Assembly: GCF_032884065.1 (NCBI RefSeq)
Contig: NC_088880.1
Location: 30,345,298 to 30,409,297 of the forward strand
Reading direction: 5' to 3'
Length of the DNA stretch: 64,000 bases
From: Artemia franciscana
Taxonomy: Eukaryota > Arthropoda > Branchiopoda > Anostraca > Artemiidae
Shown here: positions 25,546 to 37,646 of the stretch, piece by piece
Layout: each line of letters opens with the position of its first letter
Position numbering within the stretch: position 1 is the stretch's first letter
Position numbers and translations under genes: made by a program
The notes under the pieces: model-generated
What the model was told of the DNA's origin: nothing
What the model saw: only the letters and a program-made list of their open reading frames with translations
The model's database searches: none

Positions 25546-27110
25546 GCCCGAAATCCTAAATTTTACCAAATTTTTTGACATTTCTTATTCAAATTATTAC
25601 ACAAAGCTTGTTTTTCCAATAGTCTCGCCCCCTCCTGCCTAAAAAGAAAAGAAATCCTGCAAATATCCCAAAATACAGTGATATGATTTATTAAAACGAT
25701 TTTTTAATAAAAGAGTTTTCTTTGTATTTGTGTAAGAATTTTTAAAGTTTTAAAAAAAAATTTAAAATAAATCGGCCTTTTAGACTTAAAGAAATAAAAC
25801 TTAACTGTTCAAGCGGTGTTCCTAATGTAATTTAGAATACTAATTTCAAAACCGTAACCAGATTTTGTTCTTGTGTCCCAAATCTCCCCCTGAGCGATTT
25901 TTTGGACTTTTTGCGTTTATAATGTCTCTTTTTTATCATTAATGTGTCTTTCATTTAAATCTTAGACGTTTCAAGCAGTTTATAGTAAGGAACTGAGAGT
26001 AAGGAGCGTTTCGGATCAATAGTAAGTGAAACTCTAAGAAATGAATTTTAACAGCAATTACTACATCAGGAGAACTGACTTTTCAGGCTGAAACAAAAAA
26101 ACAAGGTTTTTCAACTGAAAGTAAGGAGCAGCATCAAAGCTTTAAACAAAAAGACATTATTCTGTGTTTGAGGGGGTTGCTCCCTCTTCAATACCTCACT
26201 ATTCAAGCTAAGGTTTTTTAAGACTTTTAGAATAGCTTTTTGCTCTAATTAAACTTATTCTTATTCTAATTTGTTTTATAGGAGTTATTCGCAGAGAATT
26301 GGGACCAAAATTCAAACTTTAGCACAAAGAGCGTGGTATTTAGGAAGGGGCAGAACTCCTCACGTGCAAAATAATTTTTGTTTGTTTTAAGTTTCAAACC
26401 TGTTCCTTACTTTAAGTTGAAGAAAAACTCGTTTTTCATTTAATTTCTGATCTTTTTTCAAATAATGACGGAAAATCTAACTCCCTCTAATGGAAAAATT
26501 CTTTCCCTCTACGGACAACCCTCCAATTAAATTTCTTACCTTTTAAAATACCCTCCCCGCACCTGAAGATTACTCCTGGACAATTACATTCTCGCTAAGA
26601 ATCCCCTCTGAAAATTCGTGCGGACGATTCTGCCTGAATAATTCTCCTTGGCATACTTTCATTTGAAGAAGACCTTAATTTCTTATCAGTTTTTAAATCA
26701 AACCGGAAACCTTCCGTCCGTGGAAAGATTTTTCCAGAAATTCCCTGAAATTCTATGGAAAATTGCCAACGTGAAAAGTTGCCCCATGGAATCTCGACAA
26801 AATCCCCCCACCTAAAGTGGAAAGTTGCTCCCGTGGAAAATTGCCAATTGGAGAATTCTCCTACAGAATTCTGCCATGAAAAATTTCTTCCACGGAAAAC
26901 TCCAGTCACGAAAAACTTTTCCTAGTTGTTCCAACCCATCCAAAAATTTCCCCAGAACATCCCCACAAATAAGATTGAGTTGGCAGAGATCAATATAAAG
27001 AATTTCGTATAGAAATTCTGACAAAATCCCTCAGAGTAAAATTTCTCCTGGAAATTTCACCCTTCTTTCTCCAAAACTCCCCCCCCCCCAGAAAAGCTTC
27101 ACCGGGCAAA
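25546..27110. other. Loop of the inverted repeat: old F1-related sequence
   Basis: No coding gene. Segments such as GTAAGGAGCGTTTCGGATCAATAGTAAGTG (near 26000, shown here only as landmarks GTAAGGAGCG and CAATAGTAAG) and AAAGTAAGGAGCAGC (near 26120) are diverged ends of the F1 element. 26500-27080 is a C-rich stretch with many GAAAATT/CCCC clusters, also seen in F1 relatives near 51.0-51.3 kb. Confidence 0.5.
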
Positions 27111-27125
27111 ATCAGCACAGCAGAA

Positions 27126-27162
27126 GTCCGGCTAGCTCAGTCGCTGGAGCATGAGACTCTTA
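27126..27162 (+). pseudogene. 5' half of tRNA-Lys(CTT), retroposed, with 15-bp target-site duplications
   Basis: The 37 bases GTCCGGCTAGCTCAGTCGCT...GACTCTTA match tRNA-Lys from its first base to the anticodon loop (anticodon CTT), with small changes at position 2 and in the D loop. The sequence stops inside the anticodon loop. It is flanked by perfect 15-bp direct repeats ATCAGCACAGCAGAA at 27111-27125 and 27163-27177. There is no poly(A). This is the signature of a reverse-transcribed 5' tRNA half, or of a tailless retropseudogene, inserted by target-primed integration. Confidence 0.85.
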
Positions 27163-27177
27163 ATCAGCACAGCAGAA

Positions 27178-27800
27178 AATACCCTTCCCCCTACAAAAAA
27201 ATGTTTGTACACTTCACAATAACAAACACTAAATGTAAACAATTAAAAATATTTGGAACTTACAGACCTTTCCCCAAGGGATTTAAGAGGGTCATATTGC
27301 CCCCAAAAACATAGTTATTGGAACTTTCAGATACGTTGAATAAAATCGATATCTCAAAAATTTGACCAGGCAACTTGGAGGAAAAGCGGCGTGAAAGGGG
27401 GGGGGGGGGGGCTAGCTATCATCCAATCTTTTTTCTTATATAATTACTAGTTTGATATGATTATCCCTGGAAAAATAAAAAATAAACAAACAAATAAACA
27501 CGCAACCGTGATCTTTTTTCTCGCAAAAATGCGAAATTCCACATTTTTGTGTATAGGAGCGTCAAACCTAACCTCTACACTAGAGCTCTTTCATATGCTC
27601 AGTCTCATGATGTTATTTTTATTAGGACCAAGAGACTTTTTGGGAGAGTTTTCCCTCTTGTTCGAGAATTTGGTAAATTTTCTCAGGCTCGTAACTTTTG
27701 ATGGGTTACATTGAACTTAATAAGCTTTTTGTATTTGGAGTCAGCATAAAAATTTTATTTTTGGATGTATCTATTTACGAAAAATTAAGGAAAGAGAAAA
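27178..27800 (-). mobile_element. Old F1 element fragment
   Basis: GTAACTTTTGATGGGTTAC near 27688 and the CAGCATAAAAATTTTATTTTT tail (landmark CAGCATAAAAA) align with the inner part of minus-oriented F1 copies at 31.8, 47.2 and 59.0 kb. Diverged; no coding capacity. Confidence 0.5.
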
Positions 27801-28288
27801 TGGGTTTTAATTTTTCGTAAATGGAAAAACAGTGTGGTCTAAGATATTGTAGGTATATCTATTATTATCTAATCCTTTAAAGAGCGTTTAGAGCAAATAG
27901 TTGAGGAGGTTGAATTTTTGTTAATTTGATTCGTAATATTGCTCTTTACTTTCAGATGAAAAGGGACCATAGTAGTTAAGAAGCGTCGTTAATACTTAAA
28001 TAAATTGATTCTTGTTATTTATTAGGATCTGTATATCAAATTAGGCAGTAACGGTCAACACTTATGACGTGACTAGATTGTTTTCCAAGCTACTATTAAA
28101 TAAAATTTGTGTCGGATTTTAAATTTTTTGGCAAAAACAAATTTTAGTATCCCTAGTTTCAATTCTTGGGAAAAGAACTTTTACGTTTGTTCCTTAGAAA
28201 AATTTTACCCGCTTGTACGTTCATCTTTTTTGCATTCGCGGGTATAAATAAAAAGAGGGTCTTACAAAGGCCGTAACTCCATGAAAAG

Positions 28289-28360
28289 TTACCGCAGCAT
28301 ATTGGCTTTGATGCTCTCTTTCGAATTCGAAGGATGTGAGTTCAAGTCACTCTGCGGTAA
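28289..28360 (+). other. tRNA-like sequence with perfect acceptor stem
   Basis: A 72-nt segment begins TTACCGC and ends GCGGTAA, a perfect 7-bp acceptor stem. A D-arm-like hairpin CAT-ATTGGCTTTG-ATG and a T-arm-like GTGA-GTTCAAG-TCAC follow in the right order. The anticodon arm is not canonical (CTTTC-GAATTC-GAAGG, six-base loop), and the T arm is offset by three bases. Probably a tRNA-derived pseudogene or SINE head. Confidence 0.35.
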
Positions 28361-28450
28361 TGATATGGTCGGTTCTAGACCAATTCTCATTCCAGGATAA
28401 TATTTTCCTTAGTAGTCAAGAAGCGTCGTTAATCTATCTATCTATCTATA

Positions 28451-29104
28451 TCTATATATATAAAAATAAGTTGTCTGTGGATGTGTCTGTCAGGTGACGT
28501 CATGTTTGTGTGTCGACTGAAGTCATGTTTGTCGACTGACGAAATTACAGACCGGGAATCGGGGCACAAATGACGACCGGGACACCGGGACATAGGGAAT
28601 ATAAACGACGACCGGGACACTCAAAGAGAAAGCGACCGGGACACAAGGAATCTTCGATTAGCAATCACCATCAACAAAGCACCGGGACACAAATGACGAC
28701 CGGGACACAGGGAATATAAATGACGACCAACTCAAAGAGAAATTACAGACCGGGACACAAATTACGACCGGGACAAAAATGACGACCGGGACACCGGGAC
28801 ACAGGGAATATAAATGACGACCGCGACACTCAAAGAGAAATTACAGACTGAGACAACGGGACACGAATGACGACCGGAAAACAACGGAAAACATATATAA
28901 ATGACGACGGGGACACAGGGAATGTTCGATTAGCAATCACCATCAACAAAGCTCAAGGGCAATCATTAGAACAATAAGGTATAGATCTGAATACAAATTG
29001 TTTATTATATGTTGCATGTTCAAGAGTCGGTAAATCTGACAATCTATTTATATGCACAGACAATGGAACAACAAAGAATGTTGTATATTCGCAAATTTTA
29101 CGTA
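28451..29104 (+). mobile_element. Helitron fragment with helicase tail, no 3' end
   Basis: It starts with A then TCTATATATATAAAAATAAG, followed by GTGACGTCATG and GTCGACTGA, ~350 bp of GACGACCGGGACAC minisatellite, and the helicase tail (28925-29104). It is broken at TTTTACGTA by another Helitron start. The stretch lies just outside the inner end of the right inverted-repeat arm. Confidence 0.65.
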
Positions 29105-29217
29105 TCTATATATATAAAAATAAGTTGTCTGTGTGTCTGTCGAGCGACGTCATATTTGTGTGTCGACTGGTGTCATGTTTGTCGACTGACGAAATTACAT
29201 ACCGGGACATCGGGGCA
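29105..29217 (+). mobile_element. Helitron 5' fragment (113 bp)
   Basis: A fresh TCTATATATATAAAAATAAG start inside the previous element's tail. It contains GTCGACTGG and ACCGGGACATCGGGGCA and stops where the inverted-repeat arm begins. Confidence 0.6.
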
Positions 29218-29955
29218 TCTTATTCAAACCATTCCTTGTTAACATTATAATCTACAAACATGACAATATTCGACCCTGTTGTCCAAGTTAACAATATCAT
29301 AAGCTATTCAAGCTCTACATATTTCCTCATGCAAAAAAAAAAGTCTTGACAAGTATTGAAATTATCATGAATTGTATTTTCCCTTCACCCAAAAAAGATT
29401 GTAAGTTCCTTCTTTGAGATAGTTTAGAGCTAAACGGCTTTTTCAGCGGACGCTTAAGTATTCAGGGAAAGCAATAAGTATACTTACCATAGGTAATGAC
29501 TACCATGATGACGTCAATTCTGAAAAAAGATTTCATTTTTGTGCTTGAAGGAAAAGTTACCTCGGTAATAATTTACAGAGGGTTATTACAAACTTCTTGT
29601 CCAAGTAATCTGCTTCCAATTCAAATCAAACATTGAGTCTAATAAGAATTCCTCTCCAATACTAAAACAATTGTAAATTGTTTGACCCCTTCAGCAAAAT
29701 AGGATTTCAAATCCCCCTTTGAGAGATCTAAGAACTAAATGGCAACTTGCCAGTCAGGCATGAATGTGATTTCCATTGAAAGAGAGGGATTACAATCACA
29801 GGTGCTGACATCAAGCCAAGATAAATAAAAAATCACTTTGACCTGATACTTGCTTACTTAGCAGTTGCAATGATGGATTTCGGATAAAGATGACATTGAG
29901 CTATATTGTTTGTGGAGCCTTTTCTTCCATGCTGAAAAAAGTTGATATTTTGACA
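29218..29955 (-). repeat. Right arm of the inverted repeat, inner segment
   Basis: Reverse complement of about 24810-25545 (landmarks CCTTGTTAACATTATAATC, GACCTGATACTTGCTTACTT, TGACATTGAGCTATATTG). The arm is interrupted after TTTTGACA at 29955 by a retroposon. Confidence 0.8.
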
Positions 29956-30256
29956 GCTTTTATTTATTTATTTATTTTTTTTTAATTCCCTCAAAAAATG
30001 AGGAGTACGCTACAATATAATAAAAAAAAGACAAATGATAACACTTACAATCAAAACCTATCAAATATTGATCAAACACTTAAAAAGAGAAGAAAAAAAA
30101 TACAAAACCACTTGCTAAATAATTTAGCCTATAAATCATCAAGAGCCAGAACTGTTACTAAAAAAACGGAAATAAATTGTGGCCTAAAAGGTTAATGGGG
30201 CCACACCTAAAGGTCACCTAAAAGGTTAATTAGGCCACACCTAAAAGGTGTGGCCT
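29956..30256 (-). mobile_element. Small retroposon (SINE-like) with ~20-bp target-site duplications
   Basis: A 301-bp insertion flanked by direct repeats AAGTTGATATTTTGACA (ending at 29955 and 30277, both preceded by an A run). On the minus strand it ends in an A-rich (AAAT)n-type tail (29956-29990). Its other end has a strong hairpin around TAGGCCACACC / GGTGTGGCCTA (30198-30256). The left arm of the inverted repeat has the uninterrupted site. No tRNA-like A or B box was recognised, and no coding sequence. Confidence 0.7.
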
Positions 30257-30289
30257 AAAAAAGTTGATATTTTGACATCGTTCTTCTTT

Positions 30290-31956
30290 ATGGGATTAAA
30301 TAAAAAAAAATTTTTAAATGAAAGTAAGGAGCGACATTAAAGATTAAAACGAACAGAAATTACTCCGCATATGAAAGGGGCTTTTCCTTCTCAACGCCCC
30401 GCTCTTTACGCTAAAGTTTGACTCTTTCTCTTAACTCTACATTTTAAAACAGTAAAAAAACTTCAGCGTAAAGAGCGGGGCGTTGAGAACGAAAAGCCCC
30501 TTTCATATACGGAGTAATTTCTGTTCGTTTTAAGTTTTAATGTCGCTCCTTACTTTCATTTAAAAAACTTGTTTTTTTTATTTAATTTCTGAATGTTTTT
30601 GAATCAATGCATGTTTTGATTCTGGCTCTCCGCAGAGGAATAATTGAAACGAAATTTGTATATTTATTTTTTTTGGCTAAATGGCTTTCTCATAATTTTG
30701 ATCGAATGATTTTGAGAAAAAAGAGCGGGGGGGGGGGGAACCTAGTTGCCCTCCGATTTTCGGTTAATTAAAAAGGCAACTAGAACTTTTAATTTTTCAC
30801 GAATCTTTTTATAAGTAAAAGATATACGTAACTTATAAATTAGCTTACGTAAAGAATTTTTGTATTCTTATGTTTTTATTACATATATGAGGGGGTTCGC
30901 CCCCTCGTCAGTGCCTCGCTCCTTACACTAAAGCTTAAATTTTGTCCCAATTCATTAAGAATGACCCCTGAATCAAAAAAGCCGCAGAATAAACAGTTGA
31001 CATTACTAAAAATACTTTAGCGTAAAGAGCAAGGTATTAGGAGGAGGTGAGCCCCACATATGGGTAATAATTTCTGTTCGTTTTAAGTTTTAATGCTGCT
31101 GCTTACTTCCAGATGAAAAAAAAACTTTTTCATTGTTTTTTTTAAGTAATGCTAGTAAATCCTGCGCTCCCTTCATGGAAAATTTCTTCCCCCGTGACAA
31201 ATTCCTCGATGTAAAGTTCCCCCAGCATATCCCCCTCTTCTCAACCCCTGCCTCCAACCAAAAAATCCTCCTGAAAACGCCTGTACACTTCCCAATAACC
31301 ATTACTATATGTAAGCACTGGTCAAAGTTTTGAACTTGTAACCCCTCCCACGGGGACTGTGGGGAGTAAGTCGTCCCCAAAGACATAGTTATAAGGTTTT
31401 TCGACTACGCTGAATAAAATGGCTATCTCAGAATTTTGATCTGTTGACTTTGGGAAAATAATTAGCGTGGGAGGGGGCCTAGGTGCCCTCCAATTTTTTT
31501 GTCACTTTAAAAGGGCACTAGAACTTTTCATTTCCGTTAGAATGAGCCCTCTCGCAACATTCTAGGACAACTGAGTCGATACGATCACTCCTGGGGAAAA
31601 AACAAACAAACAAATAAACACGCATCCGTGATCTGCCTCCTGGCAAAAAATATAAAATTCCACATTTTTATAGATAGGAGCTTGAAACTTCTACAGTAGG
31701 GTTATCTGATACGCCGAATCTGGTGGTGTGATTTTCGTTAAGATTCTATGACTTTTAGGGGGCGTTTCCCCCTATTATCTAAAATAACGCAAATTTTCTC
31801 AGGCTCGTAACTTTTGATGGATAAGACTAAACTTGATGAAACTTACATATTTAAAATCAGCATTAAAATGCGATTCTTTTGATGTAGCTATTGGTACCAA
31901 AATTCCATTTTTTAGACTTTTGGTTACTATTGAGCCGGGTCGCTACCACGATCTGC
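30290..31956 (-). mobile_element. F1 foldback element inserted in the inverted-repeat arm
   Basis: Bounded by arm sequence on both sides (TTCTTCTTTATGGGA before, GATATTTCTATAG after). It starts with a foldback (30312-30573) whose arms begin AAAGTAAGGAGCGACATTAAA and its complement, with ACTCCG...ATATGAAAGGGG and CTTTACGCTAAAG inside. It ends TACTATTGAGCCGGGTCGCT. About 1.67 kb, no open frame of substance. Confidence 0.7.
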
Positions 31957-31975
31957 TTGATATTTCTATAGTATA

Positions 31976-33944
<1,969 letters not shown>

Positions 33945-34101
33945 CTAGCTGTTGGGGTGGCGCTTCGCGCCACCCCAACACCTAGTTGGTGGGGGCGCTT
34001 CGCGCCCCCCCCAAGCCCCCCCGCGCGCGTAAGTCGTTACGCGCCATATTAGTTACGCGCCATTGTAGTTGTGTCCCTATGTCCCACCTGTGAATATAGA
34101 T

Positions 34102-34180
<79 letters not shown>

Positions 34181-35812
34181 TTTAACTACGTAAAACTTGC
34201 GAATATACAACATTCTTTGCTGTCCCATTGTCTGTGCATATAAATAGATTGTCAGGTTTACCGACTCTTGAACATGCAACATATAATGGTCCATGGGAAA
34301 ACAATCCGTATTCAGATCTATACCTCATGATTCTAATGATTGCCCTTGAGCTTTGTTGATGGTGATTGCTAATCGACCATTCCCTGAGTCGCCATCGTCA
34401 TTTATATATCCCCCTGTGCACCCCGGCGTCCCCTTTGTAGTTATGTCCCTGTGTCCCGGTCGTCATTTATATTCCCTGTGTCCCGGTCGTCATTTGTGTC
34501 CCGGTGTTCCAGTCTGTGATTTCTCTTTGAGTGTCCCGGGCGTCATTTATATTCCTTGTGTCCCGGTGTCCCGGTCGTCATTTATATCCCCCTGTGCCCC
34601 CCGGCGTCCCCATTGTAGTTGTGTCCCTGTGTCCCGGTCGTCATTTATATTCCCTGTGTCCCGGTCGTCATTTGTATCCCGGTGTCCCGGTCTGTATATA
34701 CATTCGTTTTTTAGTTTTGTTTTTCTCATTTATTTTTTTCCTTTTTTCTTTTTTTTCTTTTTTAGTTTATTTAGATTTTTAGATTTTTTAGTTTTTTTAT
34801 TAGTTTTTAGTTTTTTTGTAGTTTATACCATTTTTTTAGTTTTTTTAGTTTTTTTTTTTTTACTTATGTCCTGGTCGTCATTTATACTCCCTGTGTCCCG
34901 GTCGTCATTTGTGTCTCGGTGCTTTGTTGATTGCTAATTTATATTATATTTATATTTATATTTTTTATATTTATTAATATTTTTTTAGTTTTCTTTTTCT
35001 CTTATTTTTCAGTTTTTTCCTTTTTTTAGTTTTTTCTTTTTTAGTTTTTAGTTTTTTTTTGTTTTTTACCTTTTTTTAGTTTTTTTAGTTTTTTTAGTTT
35101 TTTAGCTTTTTTAGTTTTTTTATTAGTTTTTAGTTTTTTTTTAGTTTTTGCCTTTTTTTAGTTTTTTTTAGTTTTTAGTTTTTTACCTTTTTTTATTTTT
35201 TTTTTAGTTTTTTAGCTTTTTTAGTTTTTTTTCTTTTTAGTTTTTTTTGTAGTTTTTACCTTTTTTAGTTTTTTTTCTTCTTTTGTATTAGTGTGAAATA
35301 ATTCAGACGTCATATGCGGACAAACACGACGTCACTCGACAGACAGACAGACAGACATAACCCACAAACAACTTATTTTTATATATATTTATTCATATTT
35401 TTTTAGTTTTCTTTTTCTCTTTTATTTTTCAGTTTTTTCCTTATTTTAGTTTTTTTCTTTTTTAGTTTTTAGTTTTTTTTAGTTTTTTACCTTTTTTTAG
35501 TTTTTTTTAGTTTTTTTAGTTTTTTAGCTTTTTTAGTTTTTTTATTAGTTTTTATTTTTTTGTAGTTTTTGCCTTTTTTTATTTTTTTCAGTTTTTTTTT
35601 AGTTATTAGATTTTTACCTTTTTTTAGTTTTTTTTAGTTTTTTAGCTTTTTTAGTTTTTTTTTCTTTTTAGTTTTTTTTGTAGTTTTTACCTTTTTTAGT
35701 TTTTTTCTTCTTTTGTATTAGTGTGAAATAATTCAGACGTCATATGCGAACAAACATGACGTCACCTGATCCATCCACAGACAGACAGACAACTTATTTT
35801 TATATAGATAGA
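33945..35812 (-). mobile_element. Non-autonomous Helitron, tandem copy 2
   Basis: CTAG is at 33945-33948 and the start TCTATCTATATAAAAATAAG is at 35812, preceded by A on the minus strand. It has the same internal order as copy 1, including the internal 5'-end copy (near 35370) and helicase tail (34183-34375), with a 73-bp TA block (34105-34177). The CTAG of this copy touches the TC of copy 1 with nothing between. Confidence 0.85.
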
Positions 35813-36302
35813 TTTAGCTAGTTAGCTTCATTTCTTTATCAGAATCACTAAGGCTATGATGTAAACTTTAAAAACATTTATGGTGTCTGGGCAATAATAT
35901 TAGTTTCTTAATTAAAACTACAAAATAACTGAAATTTCTAAAATTAGTTTTGTTTTTGTTGATCTAATCAACGGAAGTTTTATTTCATCTCTCACTTCAA
36001 AGTTGTAATTGTCTGCTGGAACCAAATGTTTTGGCTCAATTTCTCAAGTGTGTATCTTTTGTACAATAATTCCGAAGAAAAAAATCTAATTTTTAATTTC
36101 ATTTTTGCTTTCAGTTCAGAATTGCTAAGATTATTAAGTAAACTGTAAAAATATATATGGTGTCTGAGCAATAATATTAGTTTTTTAATTCAAACTAGAA
36201 AAATAAATGGAAATTTTAAAATTAGTTTTGTTTTTTATTCGATTTAATCAAAGTTTTATTTCATCTTTCAGTTCAAAGTTGTAATTGTCTCCTGAAATCA
36301 AT
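35813..36302 (-). repeat. Right arm of the inverted repeat, outer segment
   Basis: Reverse complement of about 24230-24690 (landmarks TTAGCTAGTTAGCTTCATTT, TCAACGGAAGTTTTATTTCA, CAGTTCAGAATTGCTAAG). It resumes immediately after the Helitron 5' end. Contains the same internal direct repeat as the left arm. Confidence 0.8.
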
Positions 36303-36321
36303 TGACAGTGAACACATATAA

Positions 36322-36432
36322 ATTTTTTTAACTGTATATGTCGAACACATATACAGTGTTCATCATTGTATATCATTGATGAACACAGTATATGTGTTCG
36401 AAATATTCGAAATATGCAGTTAAAAAAAATGC
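36322..36432. repeat. Hairpin-forming palindrome
   Basis: CGAACACATATACAGTGTTC (36342 on) and its near complement to 36400 form a ~24-bp stem around TTGTATATCAT. An outer AACTG/CAGTT pair with T and A runs extends it. It lies just beyond the end of the inverted-repeat arm. Confidence 0.6.
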
Positions 36433-36703
36433 TTCTATTTTTTTTATTTTTTTAGCCTTTTTAATTTTTTTCAGCTTTTTTTTATTTTTTTGTTTAGGTT
36501 TTTTCTTTTTAGGTTTTTTCTTTTTTTAGTTTTTCTTTTTTCACTTTTTTTATTTTTTAGTTTTTTTCTTTTTTTTCTTTTTTTTCTTTTTAGTTTTTTA
36601 ACTTTTTTTTCCTTTTTTAGTTTTCTTTTTCTTCTTTATTTTTCACACGTCATATGCAAACCCTCAAACAAAAAGACATACAACTTATTTTTATATATAA
36701 AGA
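36433..36703 (-). mobile_element. Helitron 5' fragment, T-rich
   Basis: On the minus strand it starts near 36703 as TCTTTATATATAAAAATAAG and TTGTATGTC, followed by the usual A/T tracts. No 3' end. The Phe/Leu-rich open frame is a T-tract artefact. Confidence 0.5.
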
Positions 36704-37017
36704 TAGATATAGAAGATATAGATTACAATAAACTGAACTATTGAGTGTGCCTTAGCTGTTTCTTTGACTTGCGTCATGTCTAAAGATGCAATTGATGAAA
36801 AATGGTATGACATTATTTTTTGGTGCCATTCTACATTTTTTAATATGCTGGGCAAAATACATAAAGAGCAAAAATATTGGAATTGCTGTAGCAACTTGTA
36901 TAAAATCTCTATGACTTTTGTACATGCTGGTTAAAAAAAGAAAGGATTATCTCAGCAGCAAAATCTCTTTTGTATTATACAATTACCTCAGCACATGCAG
37001 ATCAAAATATTCAAATT

Positions 37018-37533
37018 ATGGAAACAGCGATTCGTCGGCTTAAGCAAGATTATATACATCTAAAAAAAGATCCAGTGCCATATATAACTGCTGAACCACT
37101 ACCATCAAACATTCTTGAATGGCATTTTGTAATGCAAGGGCCAGAAAATAGTCCGTTTGAAGGGGGTTATTATCATGGAAAACTGATCTTTCCTGAAGAG
37201 TATCGCTCCAGCCCCCCAAAATTTTATATGGTTACGCCAAGTGGAAGGTTTGCAGTGGATACAAGTCTTTGTCTGACCACGAGTGCTCACCATCCTGAGG
37301 AATGGAATCTGAGCTGGAATGTTTCTACACTCCTTGAGGGGTTTCTTAGTTTTATCCTAGAGGAAAACTCTTCACCTTCAATGGGTAGTCTAAGAACATC
37401 AGCTTATGAGAAACAAAAGTTGGCTGTTGTCAGTTCAGATTTTAATCTAAAGAACAATATAGTCAAAGAACTATTCCCAGAAATTTTGCCAAAGAAAAAT
37501 CAGTTGAATCTTCAAATCGCTTTAGTTCTTTAA
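37018..37533 (+). CDS. UBE2J2/Ubc6-type ubiquitin-conjugating enzyme, frameshifted before its tail anchor
   Basis: An E2 enzyme of the ER-associated degradation pathway: it takes ubiquitin from E1 onto a cysteine and passes it to ER membrane substrates. The 171-residue frame opens METAIRRLKQDYIHLKKDPV and carries the family signatures AEPLPSNILEWHFVMQGPE, FEGGYYHGKLIFP and TPSGRF; the catalytic Cys is residue 85 in DTSLCLTT, then HHPEEWNLSWNVSTLLEGF. As usual for this subfamily the HPN triad is absent. ATG 37018 was chosen because it sits six residues before the conserved RLKQDY. The frame is open upstream to 36904, so a missing first exon is possible. After LFPEILPKK the frame ends early (LNLQIALVL), while the membrane anchor continues in the -1 frame (37494-37646). 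No introns interrupt the E2 fold, suggesting a retrocopy; no poly(A) tail or target duplication was seen. Family call firm; functional status open. Confidence 0.88.
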   Translation: METAIRRLKQDYIHLKKDPVPYITAEPLPSNILEWHFVMQGPENSPFEGGYYHGKLIFPEEYRSSPPKFYMVTPSGRFAVDTSLCLTTSAHHPEEWNLSWNVSTLLEGFLSFILEENSSPSMGSLRTSAYEKQKLAVVSSDFNLKNNIVKELFPEILPKKNQLNLQIALVL

Positions 37534-37646
37534 ATATAGCTGGAATAGCAAATAGACCAAAAATTTTTCTAACGAATTTTAAAGTTTTAGCATGCGCGAT
37601 TGCATTCAGTTCGTTCTTAGCTTTGTTAATAATTATTAGTAATTAA
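37494..37646 (+). pseudogene. Out-of-frame C-terminal tail anchor of the UBE2J2-like gene
   Basis: Reading from 37494 in the frame one base behind the main one gives a Ser/Asn-rich linker and then a hydrophobic segment VLACAIAFSSFLALLIIIS close to the C-terminus, with a stop at 37644. Tail-anchored J-type E2 enzymes end in just such a segment. The switch point is the A-rich run CCAAAGAAAAATC (37489-37501); one missing A there would explain it. The alternatives are a true inactivating deletion or a homopolymer error in the assembly. Confidence 0.75.

Noticed and set aside
31090-31386. Open frames in F1 elements (also 40527-40948, 48276-48491, 58323-58722)
   Set aside because: Sister F1 copies break these frames with stops and indels, so they are not conserved coding sequence.
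37018-37533. A viral origin for the E2-like gene
   Set aside because: The sequence follows the cellular UBE2J2 pattern, including the family-specific AEPLPSNILEWH and a tail anchor in the next frame, with no viral genes nearby.
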